This document shows, one piece after another, positions 7,071 through 13,484 of a DNA stretch of 13,484 nt. Within the stretch, counting starts at the first letter, position 1, and the number at the start of each line of letters is the position of its first letter. Origin of the DNA: RGIG7213 sp045652135 (GTDB lineage Bacteria > Bacillota > Clostridia > Oscillospirales > CAG-272); contig JAZRTS010000198.1 in NCBI GenBank assembly GCA_045652135.1, forward strand, positions 1 to 13,484, given 5' to 3'. The notes beneath the pieces are model-generated. The model was not told the DNA's origin and searched no databases. It saw only the letters and a list, made by a program, of their open reading frames with translations. A program made the translations under genes and the position numbers.

Positions 7071-7101
7071 AAATTGCCGCAACACACAGTTGCGGCAATT
7101 T
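7071..7101 (-). other. Intercistronic hairpin between binding protein and permease
   Basis: A perfect 13-bp stem (AAATTGCCGCAAC with its complement) and a 5-base loop sit between the binding-protein stop at 7125 and the permease start at 7038. On the minus strand it is followed by GTAATATTATTT, a moderately U-rich tail. It is probably a partial terminator or a 3'-end stabiliser that gives more binding protein than permease. Confidence 0.75.
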
Positions 7102-7124
7102 GAAGTGTTTAAATCACCTGTTGA

Positions 7125-7928
7125 TTATTCGCCTTTGATAAGCTGACCTTCGAGCTTATACTTCTTTGCGATAGCATCGATAGTGCCGTCCTTCATAAGC
7201 TTGTCAATAGCTTCGTTGAACTTCTTGATAGTATCTGTATCAGCCTTTCTGAATGCGATGCCGTAGTTTTCAACAGCAAACTCATATGCTTCAACAACAA
7301 CGAGATCTTCGAAGTCTGTACCTTCGCCGATCATACCGATGGATGTTACAAAGTCAACAACACAACCGTCGGATGTGCCTGATTTTACTTCCATAATAGC
7401 CTTTGCCATTGTGTCAACTGCTGTGTACTGGATCTCAGCATCTGCAAAAACCTTGTCAGCGGCGATCTTGTCTGCTTCGTTACCAATTATTGTTGTTTCG
7501 CCTGCAGATTCCTTTTCAGCGCAAAGCTTTGCGCCCTTAAGACCTTCAGCTGTGCTGAACTTTGCAAGGTTTTCAGCCTTAACAACAAGTACCTGCTTGT
7601 TTTCCATGTAGGGGTTTGAAATGCCCATGTTTGCCTTACGGTCTTCTGTAATCGTCATACCGTTCCAGATGCAGTCGATGTTGCCTGCGTTAAGCTCTGT
7701 TTCCTTAGCACTCCAGTTGATCTCCTGGAATTTGGGTGTAAGACCGAGCTCTTTGCAAACTGCTTCAGCAAACTCTGTTTCAAAGCCTACGAGCTTGTTG
7801 GAGTCATCAAAATAGTTCATCGGTTCAAAATATGTAATACCGATAACAAATTCTTCACTCTTTCCGCATGCGCAGAAGATTCCGAGGCAGAGTGCAACTG
7901 CCATAATAAGCGCTGTGATTCTTTTCAT
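7125..7928 (-). CDS. Amino acid ABC transporter substrate-binding lipoprotein
   Basis: A 267-residue extracellular binding protein of family 3 (SBP_bac_3). The N-terminus is a lipoprotein signal with K2-R3, a hydrophobic core and the probable lipidated cysteine C21 in FCAC-G. Residues 48-61 fit the family signature: GFETEF, three residues, V, C, two residues, L. It should capture a polar amino acid at the cell surface and hand it to the permease encoded next. The ligand cannot be decided; the lineage includes glutamine, arginine and cystine binders. AAAGG lies nine bases before the ATG at 7928. The gene is first in its operon, directly behind the promoter at 8009-7981, and is followed by the intercistronic hairpin. 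Confidence 0.93.
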   Translation of the reverse strand: MKRITALIMAVALCLGIFCACGKSEEFVIGITYFEPMNYFDDSNKLVGFETEFAEAVCKELGLTPKFQEINWSAKETELNAGNIDCIWNGMTITEDRKANMGISNPYMENKQVLVVKAENLAKFSTAEGLKGAKLCAEKESAGETTIIGNEADKIAADKVFADAEIQYTAVDTMAKAIMEVKSGTSDGCVVDFVTSIGMIGEGTDFEDLVVVEAYEFAVENYGIAFRKADTDTIKKFNEAIDKLMKDGTIDAIAKKYKLEGQLIKGE

Positions 7929-7955
7929 TTTTCAATACCTTTCAATAAATAATTT

Positions 7956-7967
7956 CGGCATAAGCCG
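7956..7967 (-). other. Short leader hairpin of the amino acid transporter operon
   Basis: On the minus strand CGGC, TTAT, GCCG forms a 4-bp GC-rich stem beginning 13 bases after the -10 box, similar in placing to the leader hairpins of the NAGPA genes. It is short and could be chance. Confidence 0.3.
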
Positions 7968-7980
7968 TTAAAGCTTTTAC

Positions 7981-8009
7981 AGTATACACCATATTTCGCA
8001 ATTTGTCAA
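7981..8009 (-). promoter_or_regulatory. Sigma-A type promoter of the amino acid ABC transporter operon
   Basis: On the minus strand TTGACA (8009-8004) and TATACT (7986-7981) are separated by 17 bases. The leader to the ATG at 7928 is about 45 bases. Confidence 0.87.
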
Positions 8010-8102
8010 GATATCAATTTAACAAATTAAAGTGTTAACGGAATGTTTTAATTTGAATTCTTCACTAAAGTATGAGAAATATAATAAAAGTAAATATTTT
8101 TA

Positions 8103-8131
8103 TTGACAAGTATCTGTAATCGTGGTAAAAT
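8103..8131 (+). promoter_or_regulatory. Sigma-A type promoter of the esterase / fhs gene run
   Basis: TTGACA (8103-8108) and TAAAAT (8126-8131) with a 17-base spacer. The leader is short, about 20 bases, with CGGAG seven bases before the ATG at 8159. No other clear promoter was seen downstream on this strand. Confidence 0.87.
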
Positions 8132-8158
8132 ATCCCCAAATACATACGGAGAACAGTT

Positions 8159-8959
8159 ATGAATATTCACGAATATACACGGCTTGACGAAAACGAAAAA
8201 CCTCTTGACCGTATTGTGTCAGACGGCGGTATGTGCTCTGTTTTCAGAAGCATCTGCTGTATCGGCGACAGCCTTTCATCGGGTGAATTTGAGCTGAAGC
8301 TCAGTGACGGTGCCACAGGCTATTACGATATGTTTGATTATTCCTGGGGACAGTATCTGGCACGCGCCGCAGGGATAAAGATACTTAATTTTTCACGAGG
8401 CGGAATGACGGCAAAGGAATATATGGAAAGCTTTGCCGAGAATAAAGGTTTTTGGAGTGAAGAATTACTTTGTCAGGCTTACATAATAGCTCTCGGTGTA
8501 AATGATATCTACGGTTTGAAAATGGCTCTTGGTACAAAGGACGATGTGTGTCTTGAAAATTTTGAGAATAACAAAGACACCTTGGCAGGCTGGTATGCAA
8601 GAATAATTCAAAAAATCAAAAAAATGCAGCCGAGGGCAAAATTTTTCTTAGTTACAATGCCAAAGGAATCGGAAAAGGATGAACCTGAAAAGACCGCCTT
8701 TGCAGACCTGCTTTACGATTTTGCAAAAATGTTCGATAACACATACGTTGTCGATTTATATAAATACGCGCCCGTGTACGATAAGGACTTCAAGGAAAGA
8801 TTTTTCCTCGGCGGTCACATGACACCCGCAGGATACATATACACAGCAAAGATAATTGAAAGCTATGTAGATTACATAGTCAGACATAATTACAACGACT
8901 TCAAGGAAGTCGCATTTATACAAAGCGAGGAAAGCTATGCCAAATACCGAATCCTGTAA
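8159..8959 (+). CDS. Cytoplasmic SGNH/GDSL-type hydrolase
   Basis: A 266-residue protein without a signal peptide. SGNH landmarks are block I GDSLS with nucleophile S38 (36-40), the block II glycines in SRGGMT (79-84), block III GVND with N115 (113-116) and block V GGHMTPAGY with H220. The usual Asp three residues before the His is a leucine here (L217), so the catalytic set may be a dyad or use another acid. Family members are esterases or lipases, including carbohydrate deacetylases. The overlapping next gene is another esterase, so the two probably act on the same imported acylated compound; this is inference. Its last 23 bases overlap the next gene. Confidence 0.85.
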   Translation: MNIHEYTRLDENEKPLDRIVSDGGMCSVFRSICCIGDSLSSGEFELKLSDGATGYYDMFDYSWGQYLARAAGIKILNFSRGGMTAKEYMESFAENKGFWSEELLCQAYIIALGVNDIYGLKMALGTKDDVCLENFENNKDTLAGWYARIIQKIKKMQPRAKFFLVTMPKESEKDEPEKTAFADLLYDFAKMFDNTYVVDLYKYAPVYDKDFKERFFLGGHMTPAGYIYTAKIIESYVDYIVRHNYNDFKEVAFIQSEESYAKYRIL

Positions 8960-10172
8960 ACCGTTCGATATGGATGTTTTTTTCGGAGAAGTAATAAAAA
9001 AAGAACCGAATTTAAGAAGAATTCCCGAATATGATGCCGTAGGCGAATTTCAGGGAATTCAAGCTGTCACATTTGATTCTATCGAATATAACGGCAAAAA
9101 AACAAAGGTCTTTGCATATATGGCGCATCCCGACGGTGCTGATGAAAGCACCCCCGGAATCGTGCTTATACACGGAGGCGGAGGCCACGCATTTTTGCCG
9201 TGGGTGAAGATGTGGCGTGACAGAGGATATTCTGTAATCGCCCCCGACACCGTTGGAAATATGCCGATAGACATCAACGCAGGCTGTACTGAGTCAAACG
9301 GCGACTGGGCAAGAAAACTCCACGGCGTTTTCGAGGAGGAAGGTTATATACCGTCGCCTGACAATGACGGAATGTCAACGTATAACCTTGAAGTTGACCG
9401 CAGATGGCTTACACACATAACGGCGCATTGTATTCTTTCATTCACCGCACTTGCGCAAAGCGGTTATGCAGATAAAAATAAAATAGGAATCACGGGAATA
9501 TCGTGGGGCGGTGTTGCCGTTTCGTACTATCTCGGATTTGACAGCCGCCCTGCATTTGCAATCCCGATATACGGCTCGGGGTATCTTAACGAGTCACTTG
9601 CATGGATGAGTGAGCGCTTCAGCCACCCTGAAACTCTGAAATATTTCCGTGCAGAGGACAGATTTGACAGAGTGAAGATGCCTGTGATGTGGCTTTGCTG
9701 GAATGATGACTTTTGTTTTTCGATAAATTCAAACTCAAAAAGCTATCTTGATACAACACCGAACAATCCTCTGACAACACTTTCAATAGTTGACTGTATG
9801 TGCCACTCCCACAACTTTGCGTGGATACGCCCCGAAAGTGAGGCATTTGCCGACAGTATTGTAAAGGGAGGTAAAAAGCTTCAGTCCTTCACCTCTTTAC
9901 CGAACGGAAAAAGTCCTGTATGCACCTATGCATATAGCGGAGATGTATCAGCAAGACTTTATTACATAACAGATGAGCTTGCATATTCAATGCACGAAAA
10001 ACACGGAATGAATAACACATTTTTAGATCCCGTATGGCAAAGTATTCCGCTGAGTGCCGAAAACGGTACGGTTACGGGAGATATTCCGTGCGATGCGTGC
10101 GGTTATTATATCGAAATCAAAAACGAAAACGGCATTATAGTATCAACGCCGTATATAAAAACAGAAAGGTGA
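8937..10172 (+). CDS. Alpha/beta-hydrolase esterase, dienelactone hydrolase / acetyl xylan esterase-like
   Basis: A 411-residue cytoplasmic protein. The oxyanion motif HGGGGH is at 79-84, and the nucleophile elbow GISWG at 187-191 gives S189. An acid candidate is D257 or D258 in WNDDF, and a histidine candidate is H290 or H292 in CHSHNF. Residues from about 325 form a separate beta-rich tail with a W-x-S-I-P segment and an ending rich in Tyr and Ile, as seen in some bacterial esterases of this type. The probable job is removing acyl groups from a sugar or small ester, together with the SGNH hydrolase whose gene it overlaps by 23 bases. GCGAGG six bases before the ATG at 8937 supports this start. 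The substrate is unknown. Confidence 0.82.
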   Translation: MPNTESCKPFDMDVFFGEVIKKEPNLRRIPEYDAVGEFQGIQAVTFDSIEYNGKKTKVFAYMAHPDGADESTPGIVLIHGGGGHAFLPWVKMWRDRGYSVIAPDTVGNMPIDINAGCTESNGDWARKLHGVFEEEGYIPSPDNDGMSTYNLEVDRRWLTHITAHCILSFTALAQSGYADKNKIGITGISWGGVAVSYYLGFDSRPAFAIPIYGSGYLNESLAWMSERFSHPETLKYFRAEDRFDRVKMPVMWLCWNDDFCFSINSNSKSYLDTTPNNPLTTLSIVDCMCHSHNFAWIRPESEAFADSIVKGGKKLQSFTSLPNGKSPVCTYAYSGDVSARLYYITDELAYSMHEKHGMNNTFLDPVWQSIPLSAENGTVTGDIPCDACGYYIEIKNENGIIVSTPYIKTER

Positions 10173-10178
10173 GAAAAA

Positions 10179-11852
10179 ATGCTTACTGATATCGAAATTG
10201 CCCAGAACACAAAAATGAAACCGATAACCGAAATTGCTTCTATGCTCGGTGTTACCGACGAAGAGCTTATCCCATACGGCAGATACAAGGCGAAAATTGA
10301 TGACGGATTTGAAAAAAGAATGGCGAATAAGCCCGACGGCAAACTCATTCTTGTAACAGCAATAAACCCCACCCCCGCAGGTGAGGGTAAAACAACAACC
10401 ACCATCGGTCTTGGACAAGCAATGGCAAAGATAGGGGAAAGCGCAATAATTGCTTTGCGTGAGCCGTCGCTCGGCCCTGTGTTCGGTGTAAAAGGCGGAG
10501 CTGCAGGAGGCGGTTACTCTCAGGTGCTTCCCATGGAGGACATCAACCTGCATTTCACAGGTGACTTCCACGCAATAACATCGGCAAACAATCTCCTTTC
10601 CGCTATGATAGACAACCATATTCAGCAAGGAAACGTCCTCGGAATCGACCAGCGCCGTGTACTTTTCCAAAGAGTGCTCGATATGAATGACAGAGCGCTC
10701 CGCAACGTCATCATCGGTCTTGGCGCAAAGGCTGACGGTGTGCCAAGACAAGACAAGTTCAGCATAACCGTTGCAAGTGAAGTTATGGCTATTCTCTGCC
10801 TTGCTTCATCTATCACAGACCTCAAAGAAAGACTCGGCAACATTCTCGTTGCCTACACATATTCGGGTGAGCCCGTTTACGCAAAGGACGTAGGCGCGCA
10901 CGGCGCTATGGCGGCGCTTCTCAAAGATGCGCTCAAGCCTAATCTTGTTCAGACAACGGAAAACACACCTGCAATCATTCACGGCGGCCCCTTTGCGAAT
11001 ATCGCACACGGCTGTAACTCTGTAAGAGCCACAAAGCTTGCGCTCAAGCTTGCCGATTATGCCATAACAGAAGCGGGCTTCGGTGCTGACCTCGGTGCTG
11101 AAAAATTCCTCGATATAAAATGCCGCGCGGCAGGTCTTGCGCCCTCTTGCGTTGTGCTCGTCGCAACCGTAAGAGCGCTTAAATACAACGGCGGTGTTGC
11201 AAAAGCTGACCTTAAAGAAGAAAATCTCGAAGCGCTTGCAAAGGGCGCTTGCAACCTTGAAGCGCACATAGACAACCTTGCAAAATTCGGAATTCCCGTA
11301 GTTGTTGCTATCAACCGTTTTGCAACGGATACCTCGCGTGAGCTGGAGCTTGTTGAACAGATATGCCGCGGACGAGGCGCATCGTTTGCCTTGTCAGACG
11401 TATTTGCAAAGGGCGGCGACGGCGGAATTGAGCTTGCGAATGAGGTTGTAAAAGCGTGCGAGAAGCCCTCGTCATTCAAGCATCTTTACCCGAACGAAAT
11501 GTCGATCAAAGAAAAGATCGAAACCGTTGCACGTGAGATTTACGGTGCTGACAGTGTAAAATTTGATGATAAAGCGCTCAAAAACATCGACAGCATAATG
11601 AAGGTAAATCCCGAATTCGGCAAGTTCCCGATATGTGTTGCAAAAACACAGTATTCCCTTTCGGATAATCCCAAGCTTTTAGGCAGACCCACAGGCTTTG
11701 ACCTTACCGTAAGAGAAGTAAAGGTATCGGCAGGTGCAGGCTTCATCGTTGTGCTTACAGGTGAGATAATGACGATGCCGGGCCTTCCCAAGGAGCCTGC
11801 GGCACTTAAAATAGACGTTGACGAAAACGGCAACATCACAGGTCTGTTCTGA
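10179..11852 (+). CDS. fhs: Formate-tetrahydrofolate ligase
   Basis: Joins formate to tetrahydrofolate using ATP, giving 10-formyl-tetrahydrofolate for purine and one-carbon metabolism (also the first methyl-branch step in acetogens). The 557-residue length is normal. TPAGEGKTTT at 65-74 is the ATP site, GVKGGAAGGGY at 103-113 is family signature 1 and VATVRALKYNGG at 327-338 is signature 2. AAGGTGAG lies just before the ATG at 10179, six bases after the esterase stop, so it is probably cotranscribed. Its stop overlaps the tsaE start by one base (TGATG). No other Wood-Ljungdahl gene is present, so acetogenesis cannot be inferred. Confidence 0.98.
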   Translation: MLTDIEIAQNTKMKPITEIASMLGVTDEELIPYGRYKAKIDDGFEKRMANKPDGKLILVTAINPTPAGEGKTTTTIGLGQAMAKIGESAIIALREPSLGPVFGVKGGAAGGGYSQVLPMEDINLHFTGDFHAITSANNLLSAMIDNHIQQGNVLGIDQRRVLFQRVLDMNDRALRNVIIGLGAKADGVPRQDKFSITVASEVMAILCLASSITDLKERLGNILVAYTYSGEPVYAKDVGAHGAMAALLKDALKPNLVQTTENTPAIIHGGPFANIAHGCNSVRATKLALKLADYAITEAGFGADLGAEKFLDIKCRAAGLAPSCVVLVATVRALKYNGGVAKADLKEENLEALAKGACNLEAHIDNLAKFGIPVVVAINRFATDTSRELELVEQICRGRGASFALSDVFAKGGDGGIELANEVVKACEKPSSFKHLYPNEMSIKEKIETVAREIYGADSVKFDDKALKNIDSIMKVNPEFGKFPICVAKTQYSLSDNPKLLGRPTGFDLTVREVKVSAGAGFIVVLTGEIMTMPGLPKEPAALKIDVDENGNITGLF

Positions 11853-12274
11853 TGAAAAAGATATTTATTTCAAATTCTCCCGAAGAAACAGAAAAGCTCG
11901 GACGTGAATTTGCCCAAACTCTTTCGGGTGACGAATTTATTGCTATGTACGGCAATTTAGGCGCAGGAAAAACGGCTTTTGTACGTGGTATGGCATCATA
12001 TATATGCCCCGACTGCGGTGTGAGCAGTCCGTCATACACGCTTATAAATGAGTATGTGGGCGGCAAGTTCCCTCTTTACCACTTTGACGTTTACAGAATT
12101 TCAGACGATGACGAGCTTTATTCAACAGGCTTTTACGATTATCCCGGCACAGGTGTCTGCGTTTGCGAATGGAGCGAAAATATTCCCTACGCAATTCCCG
12201 AAGGAGCGTATAAAGTTATCATTGAGTACACAGACGAAACAAAAAGAACCATAACCATTGAAAGGCAGGATTGA
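11852..12274 (+). CDS. tsaE: tRNA t6A37 synthesis ATPase TsaE
   Basis: A 140-residue P-loop ATPase that works with TsaB and TsaD to put threonylcarbamoyl on A37 of ANN-decoding tRNAs. Walker A GNLGAGKT is at 34-41. The family blocks SPSYTLINEY (59-68), HFDVYR (77-82) and EWSENI (106-111) are all present. Its ATG overlaps the fhs stop by one base, and tsaB follows directly. The ribosome binding site is weak, which fits coupling to fhs translation. Confidence 0.96.
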   Translation: MKKIFISNSPEETEKLGREFAQTLSGDEFIAMYGNLGAGKTAFVRGMASYICPDCGVSSPSYTLINEYVGGKFPLYHFDVYRISDDDELYSTGFYDYPGTGVCVCEWSENIPYAIPEGAYKVIIEYTDETKRTITIERQD

Positions 12275-12276
12275 TT

Positions 12277-12975
12277 TTGCTTATTCTTTCACTTGATACA
12301 ACGGCTGTAACGGCAACGGCTTGCCTTTGCGACGGAGAAAAACGGCTTGGCGAATACACCGTTACAACAACGCTTCACCACAGCGAAACGATGTTGCCGA
12401 TGATTGAGCATCTTTTGTCCTCCTGCGGTAAAACGGCAAAAGATATTGAGCTGTTTGCATCTGCCGCAGGTCCCGGCTCATTCACAGGCGTACGCATAGG
12501 TGCGGCGGTGCTTTTGGGACTTGCTTTCGGACGGAATATACCGTGTGTGGGCGTTTCCTCGCTTGAATCGCTTTCATACAATATGAAGGGCTTTATGGGC
12601 GATTTTATCGTTTGCCCCGTTATGGATGCAAGGCGAAATCAGCTTTACAATGCCATTTTTCGTCACACCGACGGCAAAATAACAAGGCTTTGCGAAGACC
12701 GTGTTATTATGTCGGATGAGCTTGCACGTGAACTTGAAATTTACGACATACCCGTGTATTTTGTCGGCGACGGCAAGCACATCATAAAAAATGATTTTGA
12801 AAAAGGTCTTCTCCCGCCTGAGCAAATTGCGCTTCAAAGTGCGTATTCGTCAGCGCAGGTAGCGCGTATCATATACGAAAATACAGAGGATAAGACAGTT
12901 TTTTCAGATAAAACATTCAAGCCGACATATCTGCGTTCATCACAAGCAGAACGCAACCTTAAAAAAATTGATTAA
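12277..12975 (+). CDS. tsaB: tRNA t6A37 synthesis scaffold protein TsaB
   Basis: A 232-residue inactive ASKHA-fold partner of TsaD in t6A formation. It opens MLILSLDTT, the usual TsaB N-terminus, and carries AAGPGSFTGVRIG at 63-75, the most conserved block. Two TTG codons compete as start. The one at 12277 lies seven bases after AGG and gives the family N-terminus. The one at 12271 would overlap the tsaE stop and leave no spacing from the AGG. No ATG is available. The TTG start may keep levels modest. tsaD and rimI, often next in this cluster, do not follow here; rpiB does. Confidence 0.94.
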   Translation: MLILSLDTTAVTATACLCDGEKRLGEYTVTTTLHHSETMLPMIEHLLSSCGKTAKDIELFASAAGPGSFTGVRIGAAVLLGLAFGRNIPCVGVSSLESLSYNMKGFMGDFIVCPVMDARRNQLYNAIFRHTDGKITRLCEDRVIMSDELARELEIYDIPVYFVGDGKHIIKNDFEKGLLPPEQIALQSAYSSAQVARIIYENTEDKTVFSDKTFKPTYLRSSQAERNLKKID

Positions 12976-12987
12976 AATTAAACATAT

Positions 12988-12994
12988 AAAGGAG
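12988..12994 (+). promoter_or_regulatory. Ribosome binding site of rpiB
   Basis: AAAGGAG eight bases before the ATG at 13003. It is by far the best ribosome binding site in the downstream half of this gene run, suggesting that rpiB is translated more strongly than tsaE and tsaB. Confidence 0.85.
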
Positions 12995-13002
12995 TTAAAA
13001 TT

Positions 13003-13446
13003 ATGAGTAAGAAAATTGCACTCGCTTGCGACCACGGCGGTTACGAGCTTAAAGAAGCAACAAAGAAGTATCTTGAATCAAAGGGTATTGAGTACATCGA
13101 CTTCGGATGTAACGGCGAAAGCGTAAACTACCCCGAATATGCGCACAAGCTTTGTGTAAGCATTCAGGACGGAACTTGCTACCGCGGTATACTTTTCTGC
13201 GGTACGGGTATCGGCATCAGCATTGCGGCTAACAAGCACAAGGGCATCCGCGCGGCTTGCTGTTCCGACACATTCTCCGCAAGAATGACAAGAATGCACA
13301 ACGATGCAAACGTGCTTTGCATGGGCGGCAGAGTTGTCGGCCCCGGCCTTGCGCTTGACATGGTTGAGCTTTTCCTCAACACAGAGTTTGAGGGCGGCAG
13401 ACACCAGACACGTGTTGACATGATAACAGCGCTTGAGAATGACTAA
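13003..13446 (+). CDS. rpiB: Ribose-5-phosphate isomerase B
   Basis: Interconverts ribose-5-phosphate and ribulose-5-phosphate in the pentose phosphate pathway. Its 147 residues match the RpiB/LacAB family: CDHGGYELK at 9-17, the GTGIGISIAANK loop at 67-78 with the catalytic C66 and T68, and H99 in MHNDANVLCMGGR, at the same positions as in E. coli RpiB. Some relatives act on allose-6-phosphate or galactose-6-phosphate, so a side activity is possible, but no allose or tagatose genes are near. It lies 27 bases after tsaB with its own strong ribosome binding site, and its end overlaps the next gene by eight bases. Confidence 0.95.
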   Translation: MSKKIALACDHGGYELKEATKKYLESKGIEYIDFGCNGESVNYPEYAHKLCVSIQDGTCYRGILFCGTGIGISIAANKHKGIRAACCSDTFSARMTRMHNDANVLCMGGRVVGPGLALDMVELFLNTEFEGGRHQTRVDMITALEND

Positions 13447-13484
13447 AAGAATACTGTCGGTCGATCTCGGAGACAGGCGCACAG
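13439..13484 (+). CDS. ruvX: Start of a RuvX/YqgF-family gene, cut by window edge
   Basis: The ATG at 13439 overlaps the last eight bases of rpiB and opens 15 codons reading MTKRILSVDLGDRRT. This matches the N-terminal strand of YqgF/RuvX proteins (16S rRNA pre-processing nuclease or Holliday junction resolvase-like), in which the aspartate of V-D-x-G-x-x-R (D9 here) is catalytic. Only this first strand is visible, so the call rests on a short but characteristic motif. Confidence 0.72.
   Translation, partial: MTKRILSVDLGDRRT

Noticed and set aside
7039..7098. Extended N-terminus of the permease from a TTG at 7098
   Set aside because: The codon lies inside a 13-bp hairpin and would add 20 residues unlike the family; the ATG at 7038 gives the normal N-terminus.
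10143..10751. 202-codon antisense frame opposite fhs
   Set aside because: It sits wholly across the esterase end and the highly conserved fhs start, is rich in Cys and His as antisense translations often are, and no domain is visible.
1..13484. CRISPR arrays, IS elements, tRNA or rRNA genes, riboswitches
   Set aside because: No short regular direct repeats, transposase-like frames, cloverleaf-forming segments or long structured leaders were seen on either strand.

Overview
The window looks like a chromosomal stretch from a Gram-positive, anaerobic, gut-type Clostridia. An Oscillospirales/Ruminococcaceae-like organism is the best guess. The signs are a secreted multidomain protein ending in a dockerin-like module, a lipoprotein-type solute-binding protein, formate-tetrahydrofolate ligase, and strong AAGGAG ribosome binding sites. 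Five clear sigma-A type promoters all have an exact TTGACA and a 17-base spacer. No phage, IS, CRISPR, tRNA or rRNA was seen. Taxonomy is inferred from gene content only.

Positions 1-3977 hold two closely related, divergently transcribed genes for secreted NAGPA-type (phosphodiester glycosidase, PF09992) proteins. The left copy, on the minus strand, runs off the window edge. The right copy is complete: signal peptide, NAGPA domain, two short FD-x-YY repeats, a ricin-type lectin domain, a linker domain and a dockerin-like C-terminus. The 273-base intergenic region between them has two facing-away promoters, a palindrome, and a similarly built hairpin early in each leader. A bidirectional terminator separates this pair from the next, convergent unit.

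Positions 4013-7928 are on the minus strand and form two units. A three-gene polar amino acid ABC transporter (binding lipoprotein, permease, ATPase) has its own promoter, a strong intercistronic hairpin after the binding protein, and a terminator hairpin. Downstream, a second consensus promoter drives an MgtC/SapB-family membrane protein and a COG1237-type metallo-beta-lactamase-fold hydrolase.

Positions 8159-13484 are a plus-strand run of seven tightly packed genes behind one clear promoter. They are a cytoplasmic SGNH hydrolase, an alpha/beta-hydrolase esterase, formate-tetrahydrofolate ligase (fhs), tsaE and tsaB (tRNA t6A modification), ribose-5-phosphate isomerase B (rpiB), and the first 15 codons of a ruvX/yqgF gene cut by the window edge. 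The esterase pair is accessory in character. The rest is housekeeping.

Most of the window is ordinary. The part most worth a second look is the inverted pair of NAGPA genes with their matching leader hairpins. No stretch longer than 300 bases lacks a gene. The two longest gaps, 1296-1568 and 7929-8158, are both divergent promoter regions.
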